Of a stretch of DNA of 64,000 nt, positions 32,264 through 44,663 are shown one piece after another; position 1 is the first letter of the stretch, and every line of letters begins with the position of its first letter. The notes beneath the pieces were generated by a model that worked only from the letters and a program-made list of their open reading frames with translations, searched no databases and was not told where the DNA came from. The stretch spans positions 31,800,469-31,864,468 of the forward strand of contig CM043942.1 in assembly GCA_014529385.2 (NCBI GenBank), written 5' to 3'. Both the position numbers and the translations under genes were made by a program. Origin of the DNA: Adiantum capillus-veneris. Taxonomy: Eukaryota > Streptophyta > Polypodiopsida > Polypodiales > Pteridaceae.

Positions 32264-35200
32264 ATAACAAGCCGTAGGTCAAACAGATAGAAGAAACGCC
32301 CAAAATACAAGCCGTTTTTGAAGCCGTCTTAAGGCAATGTCAAGAGCGTGTATGGAAAGCCGTAGGTCAAACGGACAGAAGAAACGTCAAATACACAAGC
32401 CGTAGGTCAAATCCGGTTGCGTTTTTCTACGAAAAAACGCAGACGGTCTTCGGAAACTGATTCTATGCCTACCGAAACCATCCATAGTCCATTAGGTAGT
32501 CTTTAGGCAATGTCAAGAGTGCGTATGGCAAGCCATAGGTCAAAAGGATAGAAGAAACGCCAAATACACAAGCCGTATGTCAAATCCGATTGCGTTTTTC
32601 AACGAAAAAACGCAGACGGACATCGGAAACTGATTCTACGCCTACCGAAACCATCCGTAGTCCATTAAGTAGTCTTAAGACAATGTCAAGACCGTGTATG
32701 GCAAGCCGTAGGTTAAACGGACAGAAGAAACGTCAAATACACAAGCCGTAGGTCAAATCCGGTTGCGTTTTTCTACGAAAAAACCCAAACGGACTTCGGA
32801 AATGGCTTCTATGCCTACTGAAACCATCCGTAAATGATTAAGTAATCTTTAGGCAATGTCAAGAGCGCGTATGGCAAGCTGTAGGTCAAACGGATAGAAG
32901 AAACGCCAAATACACAAGTCGTAGGTCAAATTCGATTGCGTTTTTCTCCGAAAAAACGCAAACGGACTTCAGAAATGCCTTCTATGCCTACCCAAACCAT
33001 CCGTAGTTCATTAAGTAGTCTTAAAGCAATGTCAAGAGCGTGTATGGCAAGCCGTAGGTCAATAGGTTTGAATTAACGCCAAATACACAAGCCGTAGGTC
33101 AAATCCGGTTGCGTTTTTCTACGGAAAAACGCAAGCGGATTTCGGAAATGACTTCTATGCCTACTAAAACCATCCGTAGTCCATTAGGTAGTCTTAAAGC
33201 AATGTCAAGAGCACGTAAGGCAAGCCGTAGGTCACACGGATAGAAGAAACGCCAAATACACAAGCCGTAGGTCAAATCCAGTTGCGTTTTACTATGGAAA
33301 AACGCAAACGGACTTCGGAAATGGCTTCTATGCCTACCGAAACTATCCATAGTCCATTAGGTAGTCTTAAGGCAATGTCAAGAGTGTGTATGACAAGCCG
33401 TAGGTCCAACGGACAGAAGAAACGTCAAATACACAAGTCGTAGGTCAAATCCGGTTGTGTTTTTCTATAGAAAAACGCAAATGGTCTTCGAAAACTGATT
33501 CTATGCTTACCGAAACCATCTGTAGTCCATTAGGTAGTCTTTACACAATGTCAAGAGCACGTTTGGCAAGCCGTAGGTCAAACGGATAGAAGAAACGCCA
33601 AATACACAAGCCGTAGGTCAAATCCGATTGCGTTTTTCAACGAAAAAACGCAGACGGACTTCGGAAACTGATTCTACGCCTATCGAAACCATCCGTAGTC
33701 CATTAAGTAGTCTTAAGGCAATTTCAACACCATGTATGGCAAGTCGTAGGTTAAACGGACAGAAGAAACGTCAAATACACAAGCCGTAGGTCAAATCCGG
33801 TTGCGTTTTTCTACGAAAAAACCCAAACAGACTTCGGAAATGGCTTCTATGCCTACTGAAACCATCCGTAAATGATTAATTAATCTTTAGGCAATGTCAA
33901 GAGCGCGTATGGCAAGCCGTAGGTCAAACGGATAGAAGAAACGCCAAATACACAAGCCGTAGGTCAAATTCGATTGCGTTTTTCTCCGAAAAAACGCAAA
34001 CGGACTTCAGAAATGCCTTCTATGCCTACCCAAACCATCCGTAGTTCATTAAGTAATATTAAAGCAATGTCAAGAGCGTGTATGGCAAGCCGTAGGTCAA
34101 TGGGCTTGAATTAACGCCAAATACACAAGCCGTAGGTCAAATCCGGTTGCGTTTTTCTACGAAAAAACGCAAACGAATTTCGAAAATGACTTTTATGCCT
34201 ACTGAAACCATCCGTAGTCCATTAGGTAGTCTTAAAGCAATTTCAAGAGCGCGCATGACAAGCCGTAGGTCACATGGATAGAAGAAACGCCAAATACACA
34301 AGTCGTAGGTCAAATCCGGTTGCGTTTTTCTATGAAAAACGCAAACGGACTTCGGAAATGGCTTCTATGCCTACCAAAACCATCCGTAATCCATTGGGTA
34401 GTCTTTAGGCAATGTCAAGAGCGCGCATGGAAAGCCGTAGGTCAAACGGATAGAAGAAACGCCAAATACACAAGCCGTAGGTCAAATCCGATTGCGTTTT
34501 TCTACGGAAAAACGCAAACGGACTTCGGAAACTAATTCTACGCCTACCGAAACCATCTGTAGTCCATTAAGTAGTCTTAAGGCAATGTCAAGACCATGTA
34601 TGGAAAGCCGTAGGTTAAACGGACAGAAGAAACGTCAAATACACAAGCCGTAGGTCAAATCCGGTTGCGTTTTTCTACGAAAAACGCAAACGGACTTCGG
34701 AAATGACTTCTATGCCTACTGAAACTATCCGTAGACGATAAGATAGTCTTTAGGCAATTTCAAGAGCGCGTATTGCAAACCGTAGGGCAAACGGATAGAA
34801 GAAACGCCAAATACATAAGCCGTAGGTCAAATCCGGTTGTGTTTTTCTACGGAAAAATGCAAACGGACTTCGGAAATGGCTTCTATGCCTACCGAAACCA
34901 TCCGTAGTTCATTAAGTAGTCTTAAATCAATGTTAAGAGCGTGTATGGCAAGCCGTAGGTCAAACGGATAGAAGAAACGCCAAATACACAAGCCGTAGGT
35001 CAAATCCGATTGCGTTTTTCTATTAAAAAACGCAAACGGACTTCGAAAATGGCTTCTATGCCTATTGAAACCATCCGTAGATGATTAGGTAGTTGTTAGG
35101 CAATGTCAAGAGCGCGTAAGGCAAACCGTAGGTCAAACGGACAGAAGAAACGTCAAATACACAAACCGTAGGTCAAATCCGGTTGCGTTTTTCTACGAAA

Positions 35201-37153
35201 AAACGCAGACGGTCTTCGGAAACTAATTCTATGCCTAGTGAAACCATCCGTAGTCCATTAGGTAGTCTTTAGGCAATGTCAAGGACGCGTATGGCAAGCC
35301 GTAGATCAAACGGATAGAAGAAACGCCAAATACACAAGCCGTAGGTCAAATCCGATTGCGTTTTTCTACGAAAAAACGCAGACGGACTTCGGAAACTGAT
35401 TCTACGTCTACCAAAACCATCCGTAGTCCATTAAGTAGTCTTAAGGCAATGTCAAGACCGTGTATGGCAAGCCGTAGGTTAAACGAACAGAAGAAACGTC
35501 AAATACACAAGCCGTAGGTCAAATCCGGTTGCGTTTTTCTACGAAAAAACGCAAACGGACTTCGGAAATGGCTTCTATGCCTACTGAAACCATCCCTAGA
35601 CGATTAGGTAGTCTTTAGACAATGTCAAGAGCGCGTATGGCAAGCCGTAGGTCAAACGGATAGAAGAAACACCAAATACACAAGCCGTAGGTCAAATCCG
35701 GTTGCGTTTTTCTACAGAAAAGCGCAAACAGACTTCAAAAATGGCTTCTATGCCTATCGAAACCATCCGTAGTTCATTAAATAATCTTAAAGAAATATCA
35801 AGAGCGTGTATGGCAAGCCGTACGTCAATGGGTTTGAATTAACGCCAAATACACAAGCCGTAGGTCAAATCCGGTTGCGTTTTTCTACGAAAAAACGTAA
35901 ACGGATTTCGAAAATGACTTCTATGCCTACTGAAACCATCCGTAGTCCATTAGGTAGTCTTAAAGCAATGTGAAGAGCGCGTATGGCAAGCCGTAGGTCA
36001 AACAGATAGAAGAAACGTCAAATACACAAGCCGTAGGTCAAATTCGGTTGCGTTTTTCTATGGAAAAACGTAAACGGACTTCGAAAATGGCTTCTATGCC
36101 TATCGAAACCATCCGTAGTCCACTAGGTAGTGTTTAGGCAATGTCAAGAGCACGTATGGCAAGCCGTAGGTCAAACGGATAGAAGAAACGCCAAATACAC
36201 AAGCCGTAGGTCAAATCCGATTGCGTTTTTCTACGAAAAAACGCAGACAGACTTCGGAAACTGATTCTACGCCTACCGAAACCATCCGTAGTCCATTAAG
36301 TAGTCTTAAGGAAATTTCAAGACCGTGTATGGCAAGCCGTAGGTTAAATGGACAAAAGAAACGTCAAATACACAAGTCGTAGGTCAAATCCATTGCGTTT
36401 TTTTACAAAAAAACTCAAACGGACATCGGAAATGGCTTCTATGCCTACTGAAACCATCCGTAGATGATTAGGTAGTCTTTAGGCAATGTCAAGAGCGTGT
36501 ATGGCAAGCCGTAGGTCAAACGGATAGAAAAAACGCCAAATACACAAGCCGTAAGTCAAATCCGGTTGCATTTTTTTAGGTAAAGACGTAAACGGACTTC
36601 GAAAATGGCTTATATGCCTATCGAAACCATCCTTAGTTCATTAATTAGTCTTAAATCAATTTCAAGATCATGTATGGCAAGCCGTAGGTCAATGGGTTTG
36701 AATTAACGCCAAATACACAAGCCGTAGGTCAAATCCTGTTGCGTTTTTCTACGGAAAAACGCAAACGGATTTCGGAAATGACTTCTATGCCTACTGAAAC
36801 CATCGGTAGTCCATTAGGTAGTCTTAAAGCAATGTCAAGAGCACGTATGGCAAGCCTTAGGTCAAACGGATAGAAGAAACGTCAAATACACAAGTTGTAG
36901 GTCAAATCCGGTTGCGTTTTTCTATGGAAAAACGCAAACGGACTTTGGAAATGGCTTCTATGCCTACCGAAACCATCCGTAGTCCATTAGGTAGTCTTAA
37001 GGCAATGTCAAGAGCGTGTATGGCAAGCCATAGGTCAAACGGACAGAAGAAACGTCAAATACGCAAGCCATAGGTCAAATCCGGTTGCGTTTTTCTACGG
37101 AAAAACGCAGACGGTCTTCGAAAACTGATTCTATGCCTACCGAAACCATCCGT
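32264..37153. repeat. Satellite array: ~28 copies of a 173-bp unit with 5-unit higher-order period
   Basis: The word CAATGTCAAG starts at 32335, 32508, 32681 and 32854, exactly 173 apart, and the pattern runs to 37153. Each unit contains the phrase AAGCCGTAGGTCAAA twice, a hairpin GCGTTTTTCTACGAAAAAACGC, and GAAACCATCCGTAG. Variant markers give a longer period. GGTTAAACGGACAG is at 32711, 33749, 34613, 35477 and 36342 (last with mismatches), spacings 1038, 864, 864, 865. TTGAATTAACGCC is at 33068, 34106, 35834 and 36698 in the same phase. The array ends in mid-exon of the transposase. Confidence 0.95.
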
Positions 37154-38417
37154 AGAGTGGTTCATGAAAACACTTAAGGGTTTTTTTCGCCAAAAAGCGC
37201 GTCCAGAGGGGAGCATGACAGAAGGATGGCTAGTGCAAGAGTCTCTTGTATTGACAACCGAATTTCTATTCGTTTCTGACCCAGAAATGCCTCGACTGTG
37301 GAGCGATGAGGAGGATGCAAGACTGGTGGGAGAGGAGCCGCAAGGGCAAGGGGTGCCGAAGAAAATGAACGACGCCATGCGAGAAAATATCATGAAGTTC
37401 TGTATACTAAATTCAGCGCCGATGCAAAAATGGCTTGAAAGGTACGAAGAAGAGAAAGAGAGACGCAATAGGGAGCAACAAGATTTCAGGCGAAGCCGAA
37501 CGACTAGAGGTTTACCCTTGCCAGACTATCTTGATCCTCTACCTGAATTCCTTACAATGGCATGGTTGGACAAGACAGTGAGAGCAGCTCGACAGATCGG
37601 AGAACCCATATCTCTAGAAGAGAAAGAGTTGGCTATTGGATGTGACTGGAAGTATCATACATACATGGCACTGTGGTCGCATGGAAAGCATTTCAGAACA
37701 CAACAAATTGACAGCAGAAGAAACATGTTTGACAGTGGGGTAATGGTTAGTTTCATGCAAAAGAGCAAGGCTAGTGCCAGAGACACGAATGAGAGCACTA
37801 GCAACCTAGATTACTGTGGTCTGGTGTCAGATATCATAAAAGTAAGCTTTAGGCGGTTTGAGATGTTTTTGTTGGATGTGAAGTGGTTCAAGGTGATTAC
37901 TTCTGGTCGCAATGCAACGGTACGCAGAGATGGAAACAAACTTGTGCAAATAGATTCTACAAAGATTTGGACAGATGCGAGCGACACATTTGCTCTCCCC
38001 AAACATTGCGAGAAAGTGGTCTTTGTACCGGACCCTCGAGAGTGACAGTGGTGGTTTGTGGTTCAGGTTGCTCCTAGAAATAAACATGTATTTGAAGGGC
38101 AAGATCTCCTGGAGGAAAGTCAGTCAGACGACGTCCATACTACTGTGACATTAAATGAGATGGACGAAGGTATGACAGAGGAAGCTGACAGATATACGAG
38201 GGATGACGCAGACGATCCACAATTGACACTTGTAGATGAAGATGCAATGGATGAAGACAATCTGCCAGAACGAGTTGGGGCAGAGTTATGTTTGCAATTA
38301 GAGATAGACGATGAAACAGTGCAAGATCTTATCAATGATGCGTCACTCGTCGAGGCCTCGGCCTGTAAGTGTTTGTGTGAAGACGTTGATTTAAAATTAA
38401 GCTTAAAGTTAATTTAA
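37152..38417 (+). pseudogene. CACTA F transposase, C-terminal domains only
   Basis: The first legible residues, VEWFMKTLKGFFRQKARPEGSM, match the MKxLKGxVRNxARPEGSIAEGY block near the end of DUF4218 in CACTA transposases. The frame then has TEGWLVQESL and a DUF4216-like segment, YCGLVSDIIKVSF...LDVKWFKV...FVPDPRE...WWFVVQVAPRNK. A single TGA at about 38043 interrupts it; the frame is intact on both sides and ends in a very acidic tail near 38417. Everything N-terminal has been replaced by the satellite. A CAG acceptor-like site near 38458 suggests the gene had a further exon. Confidence 0.8.
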
Positions 38418-38454
38418 ACAACTGTGTTCTGACGCTTTATTTTACTTTCTTTGT

Positions 38455-39770
38455 GCAGGACTTTAGTATGGCAAACCAGTTTCCAGATCCCGCTTCTATG
38501 TGTGGATGCATTCATGGGCTTCGTTACACGAATGACGCCTGCTCAGATGGCAGAGGCTTCTCAGTACTGGGTAGACAGAGGCACGGGTACTACGCCTCTG
38601 GGCTTCACACCCGAGGGTCCGAAGCCTAAGGGGGGACACCTGGGGGGGGGGGGGGGGGGGGGACACCTATGGGTACGACGCCTACTTCTCCCATCACAGC
38701 CGCTTCAACACCTAGGGGTGGGGCAGACTCGTGGGTACGTCCTCATCTCTGCAACACAGGCGCACTCACCGATCTCGGCGATCGTCAGGTGGAGGTGGTG
38801 GTTGCTATGGAGGAGGGTCCACAGATGCTTCGACCCCTCCTCGCTCACGACCCCCGTCCTACCGAGGCACATCTCTCGACACACCTTTTGGCACACCTCG
38901 GACACCTTGGGGGGCACACGATCCTAGTGCCTCTAAGCTCTATACTGTACGGCCATATGGTTCTCTTGACATGGATAGAGTCGGGACTGAGATGAGACAG
39001 CGGATTCGCCCAACTCGCGGAGCTAGAGTTTTCAACCAGCATTCTGACGTCTTGGGATCAGCAGGAAAAGGACAAAGTCACTTACATAGTGGAGACCATC
39101 TTGAGAGAGTACCAGCCTGCTCAGGGTTCTGACGTTGTTCCGAGGAGGTGGATCAAGGGTGTTGCGCGGGACACCGTGAAACATCGACGAGATGCAGCTT
39201 GGAAGGCTTTCGGGACCGGCTTGTCGAAGCCTTCGGGCATCCCACACGAGACGTAGCTGCAGATCAGGGAGGATGAGCGGACAGCGGCCACGCGGTTCAA
39301 ACAGCAGCGTGAGGCCGCGCAGATACGACAGATGACCAGGGGGACATCTCATCTTGGCAGCGGAGGCTTCGACACCTTTCGCTATGAGTTTGTGAGTTTC
39401 TAATCCAATCTTAACTATGGCGTTTTTTAAAACGCGATGAATCATGTATTCTTATTACTCTGATTTTTGTATAAACGCGGAATCTTGTGATGCATCGAGC
39501 CCCGACACGTCAGGAGGAGTCAGATGGATATCGCAGAGGTATCTATGAAGTATTGAATGATCTTGATGCTTCAGAAGAGACTGTAGACTGGACGGCCTTA
39601 CAGTCTCGCCGATCGCTTGAGGTGAGACGTTAATATGTATGAGTTGATTTAATTAAGTCTTGTATATGTGAAGTAATATCAATACTAATTTTGTGAGTTG
39701 TCCTATGTGCAGGTTGTGACGCCTAGTCATCACTGGACCGGATTTCATATATATGCTTTGTGAGACACAG
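38455..39770 (+). pseudogene. CACTA F second gene (TNPA-like position), multi-exon remnant
   Basis: Begins after a TTTGTGCAG acceptor. It includes a 21-G run (38642-38662), the RSRRSSGGG / GSTDAST / FGTPRTPWGAHDPS segment shared with element G, and a basic region around 39060-39400 with YIVETILREYQPAQ, RRWIKGVARDTVKHRR and FKQQREAAQIRQMTRG. This resembles the plant En/Spm accessory (Ptta-type) proteins in composition. Frame changes and a stop occur. GT/AG-like borders near 39390-39480, 39621 and 39713 suggest introns. Confidence 0.5.
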
Positions 39771-39779
39771 ACATGCTTT

Positions 39780-40070
39780 TGTGTCTCCTTTTGTATAGAC
39801 ATATATATATGGTTATGATTATTGTTCAAACAGTTATTGTTTTCCTTATGGTTATGGTTATTGTCATTGTCATTGTATAGACATGGTTATTTCTCCTATT
39901 CTTGTATAGACATATTTATGGTTCAGGTTTGGTTTATGGTTATGTTTAACTTTCTGGTTATGCTTATAGTTATTGTTAATTTTGTTTCTGGTTATGATCA
40001 AAGTGGTTATATTGGTCGGTTATGGTTCTAAGTTATGGTTATGGTTCGTTATGGTCATTGGCCTTAAATC
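39780..40070. repeat. GGTTAT-rich degenerate repeat in CACTA F
   Basis: Irregular runs of TGGTTATGGTTATTG. A similar tract lies in the spacer at 22900-23010. Confidence 0.7.
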
Positions 40071-40312
40071 TCATGTGAGATCCTACATGGATAGCATGTA
40101 GGAGGTGTATACATGATTTTTTTTTTTTTAAAGTTTATGTAAAAACGAAGGGAACACTGCCGAAATTTTTGTGGGAGCACGGTTGATTTTGGTGCTGCTC
40201 GCTTTCTTGGGCAGAGGGCAGGAAGTCTAACTGTGGTGGCTGTGTCCATCTTTTCACTGGGCACAGGCCAGGCTACCTGCCCTCTGCCCAGGAAAAAAAA
40301 ATTATGTTATGG
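40071..40312. other. CACTA F interval with GGGCAGAGGGCAGG pair
   Basis: GGGCAGAGGGCAGG at 40211-40224 and its near complement CCTGCCCTCTGCCCAGG at 40276-40292 form an inverted repeat with a ~50-base loop. No gene. Confidence 0.6.
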
Positions 40313-40490
40313 TCATCGATATATGCGTCTATATATCTGTCCATATCTGCGTCGCTATCTGCGTCTATAACTGCGTCGCAAATAAAGCCTTTCCGCGCAG
40401 ATATCGACACAAATAGCGACAGATTCACAGGGACGCAGATATCAACGCAGATATCGACGCGGTGCGTCGATATCTGCGTCGATGACACCT
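40313..40490. repeat. CACTA F right subterminal repeats
   Basis: Multiple copies of CAGATATCGACGC and variants in both orientations, matching in style the CGTATATCGACGC words of the left end. Confidence 0.8.
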
Positions 40491-40492
40491 TC

Positions 40493-40505
40493 TTTTGTTG
40501 TAGTG
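40493..40505 (-). repeat. CACTA F right terminal inverted repeat
   Basis: TTTTGTTGTAGTG, complementary to the left end over ten bases, followed by the target copy ATG. Confidence 0.92.
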
Positions 40506-41780
40506 ATGATTACTCCAAGCATGCATGGGTATTTCCACTTAAAGCAAAGTCCGAAGTTTTTATGTGCCTTAAACAACTTCTGGCTATGGTTGAAAATGTC
40601 TCAAAATGTACTATGGGCACCCTCCGTTCCGATCGAGGGGGGGGAATATATGTCTCATGAATTTAATGCATTTCTGGCTAGTCATGGGATAAAGCACCAA
40701 TGTATAGTGCCTTATACACCTTAGCTAATGGTGTTGCTGAGAGGAAAAACATGTCACGTAGAGAAATGGCACAATGTATAATCAAAAGTCAAGCTTTGCC
40801 GCATTCTTTTTTGCTTGAGGCCATCATGTGTGCCACTTATGGACTAAACAGGTGTCCTACGAAGGCTTTGCAGTCTATTACTTCATATGAAGCATGGCAT
40901 GATATAAAGACTTCTATTGAGCACATACGTGTTTTTGGATGTTTCGCATGTGCTTTGGTGCCACAAATATAGCGCAAAAAATTGGATGATAAGGCTATCA
41001 AATGTATTTTTGTTGGTTATAATGTTGAAAGAAAAGGTTATAGGTTGTACCATATGCAAACAAAGCGTATTTTGGTCCCACGTGATATTGTGTTTGTGGA
41101 AGATTCTGTTCAGCCTTTGCTATCATGTACTAGAGACATTAATATAAGCTCACAAGACATTTATGACACTTTGTTGTCTCTTTTCAATGGTGGAAGTACA
41201 AATGTAAATTCCAATGAGGCAAATGTACAGCCTATGGGGGTTTTTGAAAATGTTACAGATCAGTCTATTACTGATGCGGATGTACATGATGTACTTGATG
41301 AGGAAAGGGCTGAAAATGAGTAGGCTAGAGGTATGCCAAAACGGTCGGTGCACACTTTGCGTGACAGTAAATTGGATGCACCTTTGTCTAGTCGTACGCA
41401 TTCAGGTTCTTGCCATGCCTCTTATGCATCAGATTGTTATCCTTTGGTTTTGTATAGCTTACATGATATTGAGGAACCTTTATCTTTTGATGAAGCACAG
41501 AATTCAAAAAATTGGATGGCTGCCATGCAATCAAAATATAATGCACTTATAGAAAATGACAGATGGACTTTATGTGATTGGCCTCCTGGCAAAAAGGCCA
41601 TTGGTAGAAAGTGGGTTTACAGGTTGAAATGCAAGCCGGATGGTGAGGTTGATTGCCATAAGGCTCGACTTATTGCAAAAGGCTATGTGCAAAAAAAAAG
41701 GCATAGAATATGAAGAAACTTTTGCTCCCACTTGTCCTATGACTACTACTCATTTTCTATGTGCATTGGCAGCTCATTAG
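40506..41780 (+). pseudogene. Copia D integrase end and RT start
   Basis: It resumes the integrase with DDYSKHAWVFPLKAK. The second catalytic context is TLRSDRGGGIYVSHEF and the third NGVAERKNMSRRE (across a stop or frameshift near 40715). The C-terminal KCIFVGYNVERKGYRLY follows. RT begins near 41500 (NWMAAMQSKYNALIENDRW, GRKWVYRLKCKPDG, KARLIAKGY). An A9 run near 41691-41699 shifts the frame, after which ETFAPTCPMTTTHF can be read to about 41780. Confidence 0.88.
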
Positions 41781-41783
41781 GAT

Positions 41784-44043
41784 ATGAATGCTTGCACAAA
41801 AACATTGCAACATGATACTCAACAATTTGATATGGCATACATTTTAAGGGAGTTAGAGGAAGTTCACTTGTATGATCGTACTTCAATGGATGAGAAAGAG
41901 CTACATAAGCTACTTTTACACCTGTGTAATAGCACGGGTATGCTCATTGTCAATGGTGTATCTTTGTGGAGTGAAACCAATGAATTTATCATGTATCGCT
42001 TAAGGAGTTCTATGCTTGGCCAATGAACCTCAAAATCAGACCATCAAACCTTATGTATTGACCTTGTATGTGGAGAAGCAATTAAGCATGATAATCCCAG
42101 CCAAAGGAAAGATAAGTTATCACTATGTATGGATTTCAAACAGGCACCTATGTACATTGAAATGATTGAGCAAAAGTTATGGATGACAAAGCTACAATAT
42201 GACGCACCATTGGAAACTAAATGGGACAATTTCAAGAAAGTTATTTGTTCTTGTGCTGAATAATGCTTTGCCGTAAAGCATGTCCATGGTATCAACAAAG
42301 ATAGATCACGCAAGCGGTGGTTTGATAAAGAATGCCAAGATACTTGAAAGTCCTTGATAAATCTTGATGCAACTACGTGCAAAGAAAACTATCAAAGTCA
42401 TCTTCATACATACAAGGTATAAATTCAAAAGAAGAGAAGAAGATGGGAAGTAAAGAAACAATTGCTTCAAGTCCAAGAAAAGGCACATGCATGTGGAAGA
42501 TTTTGGAGAAACTTGAGGGGCAAGCGGGTTGAGAGTTTTGGTGAGAGTCTTGTGGATATATACACACATTGTAGGCAACTATATGAGCAACCAAATGCTG
42601 GAAAAATTCACTCTCATGTATGTCCTCTTTGTTTACTATTGAGGATGTATGCGGTGGGCTTTAAAAGTTGGCCACTCACAAATCAAGATATCTTCAAGGT
42701 ATCAAGCCGGAAATGATCAAATGGACGGAGATTTTACCCATGAGTGGATGCGTGATATGTGCAACCTTGCACTTCAACATGGTATGCCTTATGACTGGAG
42801 TGCTTATTGGGTTAAGCCTTTGCATAAAGGAGGGGATGTATAGAATGTAAATAACTATCGGACTATTATGATTGAGTCTCTCATGGAAAAGTTGTTTGGG
42901 TGTACAATGGAGATAAAATTGAGTGATTGGGCTGAAGAGAATGGCAAGTGTGCAAAAGGACAAGCAGGTTTTTGTCAATGCCATAGCACCATTGATCATC
43001 TTGTCACTCTTCATGTTATTATGAAGGAAATTCAATTGAAAGGCAAGTGATTTTATTTTTTCTTTGTGGACTTTAAGAAAGCCTTTGATATGATTCCATG
43101 TAACAATGTGGAGAAGGATGAAAGAACTCCAAGTGCCAAATGAGTTCATGCTTGCAGTTTTGGAATCTATGAGAAGGTGATCTGTCGATTGCGCATGGGA
43201 GGAGGAATTTCAAAAAAGTTGCAAGCACTATTGGGGTTAAACAAGAATGTCTGTTGTCACCAACTCTCTTTGGTCTATGCATCGATCAACTGAAACAAAT
43301 GGTAGATGACTTTATGCAAGAAGAAGGCATTGAAGAGGTCACTATTTGCAATGTGTTAATCATGATTTTGTTGTATTTGGATGATGTAGTGCTTCTAGCA
43401 CACACTTTAGAGGATGCACAAAATCTTATGGTTGTCCTTGAGATCTTTTGCTTGCATAGTGGGCTGATTGTGAATGAATCCAAAACAAATGTGATGCTCG
43501 TGAAAACCAACCATAAGGAGAATCCATGCATTGTGTACAACAATGAGACACTTGAAGTTGTTGAGAGATTTAAGTACCTTGTCCTTGAGGTTTTGACCAA
43601 TCACAAGTGGCATGAATGTGCTATGTGTCGTTTGGAAGCGAGAAATAGAGCATATTATTCATTTGAGAACATGTGTAATGTGAAAAACATCAAGTGTATC
43701 TTTTTGATGCATTGGTGACACCGGTTCTTCTTTATGGAGTTGAAGTGTGGGGTGGAAGCATCTCAAAGTCTAGTTGGAAAGAGTTTGAGGATGTCAAAAA
43801 GAGTTTTCTTACAAACTTTCTCCAAGTTAAGACACAAACACCGTATATGCTCCTACTTCTTGAGTTAGGATCTCTTCCAATTGAGGTTATGGGCATGGAA
43901 AGGGTTGTGGAATACATGATAAAGATGTGTCAAAACCCCTCACATCAACTTCCTACAATTGCATGGAAAGCAAGAAAAAGAGTTCAAAAGATGCATAAAA
44001 GCAAGATCTTGAGCATGGGATGGATGCAAGACATAAAGAAGTG
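41784..44043 (+). pseudogene. LINE (non-LTR retrotransposon) endonuclease end and reverse transcriptase
   Basis: The front (41784-42060) matches the late part of a LINE endonuclease: ELHKLLLHLCNSTGMLIVNG. The RT follows in pieces: KPLHKGGDV with NYRTIMIESLMEKLFG, then GQAGFCQCHSTIDHLVTL, VDFKKAFDMIP, LSPTLFGLCIDQL and the catalytic YLDDVVLLAH with GLIVNESKTNVM. The tail LVTPVLLYGVEVWGGS is typical of LINE RTs. There are several stops and shifts. Its 5' end abuts copia D. Confidence 0.88.
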
Positions 44044-44220
44044 ATTTGGGACATGAAATGCATTACACTTGCTACATGATGCCTCAATTGACTCCCAAGT
44101 GAATGAAGCTTTTCTACAACACCAATGTATTATGGCTTGGGATCACGCTTCATACATTACACGACCCATATTTTCCCCAACTACAAAACCATGTTCTTCA
44201 TTGAAAGAGGAAATCGTACT

Positions 44221-44618
44221 CACCCTTACACATGCTTGATCATATCCCCTTGTCAGCGATATGCACTATTGCAACCATTCTTCCTAGCTCCCACTCCCTT
44301 CAATGCGAGACAAGGTGTTGGGGCAATGGAGAAGAGTTAAATCGATTGTGCACATTATGCTCACTGCAAGTATGAGAGTCTGAGTACCACACACTACAAG
44401 AGTGCTCAGCTTTTGGCCACATCCAAACTTGCTTCCCTCACATTTTTAGCCATGACTTAGACCTACACACTTTTCTCTCCTTGCCACAGTGTGGGCTCTC
44501 CATTGTGACTCTCATCACCACAATCTTGGAGCATCAAGAGTCACTCGTCAATCATACGCATACTACATCACATGTAACTTTGGTTCCATAGGTCATATTT
44601 GACTTCGAGGACGATAAT

Positions 44619-44663
<45 letters not shown>

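Noticed and set aside
33099-33350. Open frames within the satellite (also 34320-34535 and 37055-37468 minus)
   Set aside because: They do not recur in each unit with frame preserved; stops fall at random among units. The overlap with the transposase exon on the opposite strand is a shadow.
32264-37153. CRISPR array because of regular repeats
   Set aside because: Units are contiguous 173-bp satellites with no unique spacers, in a plant transposon.
44380-44400. CACTACAAGAG as a CACTA terminus
   Set aside because: No matching inverted end or target duplication nearby, and the word is part of the inverted-repeat arm shared with 63450.
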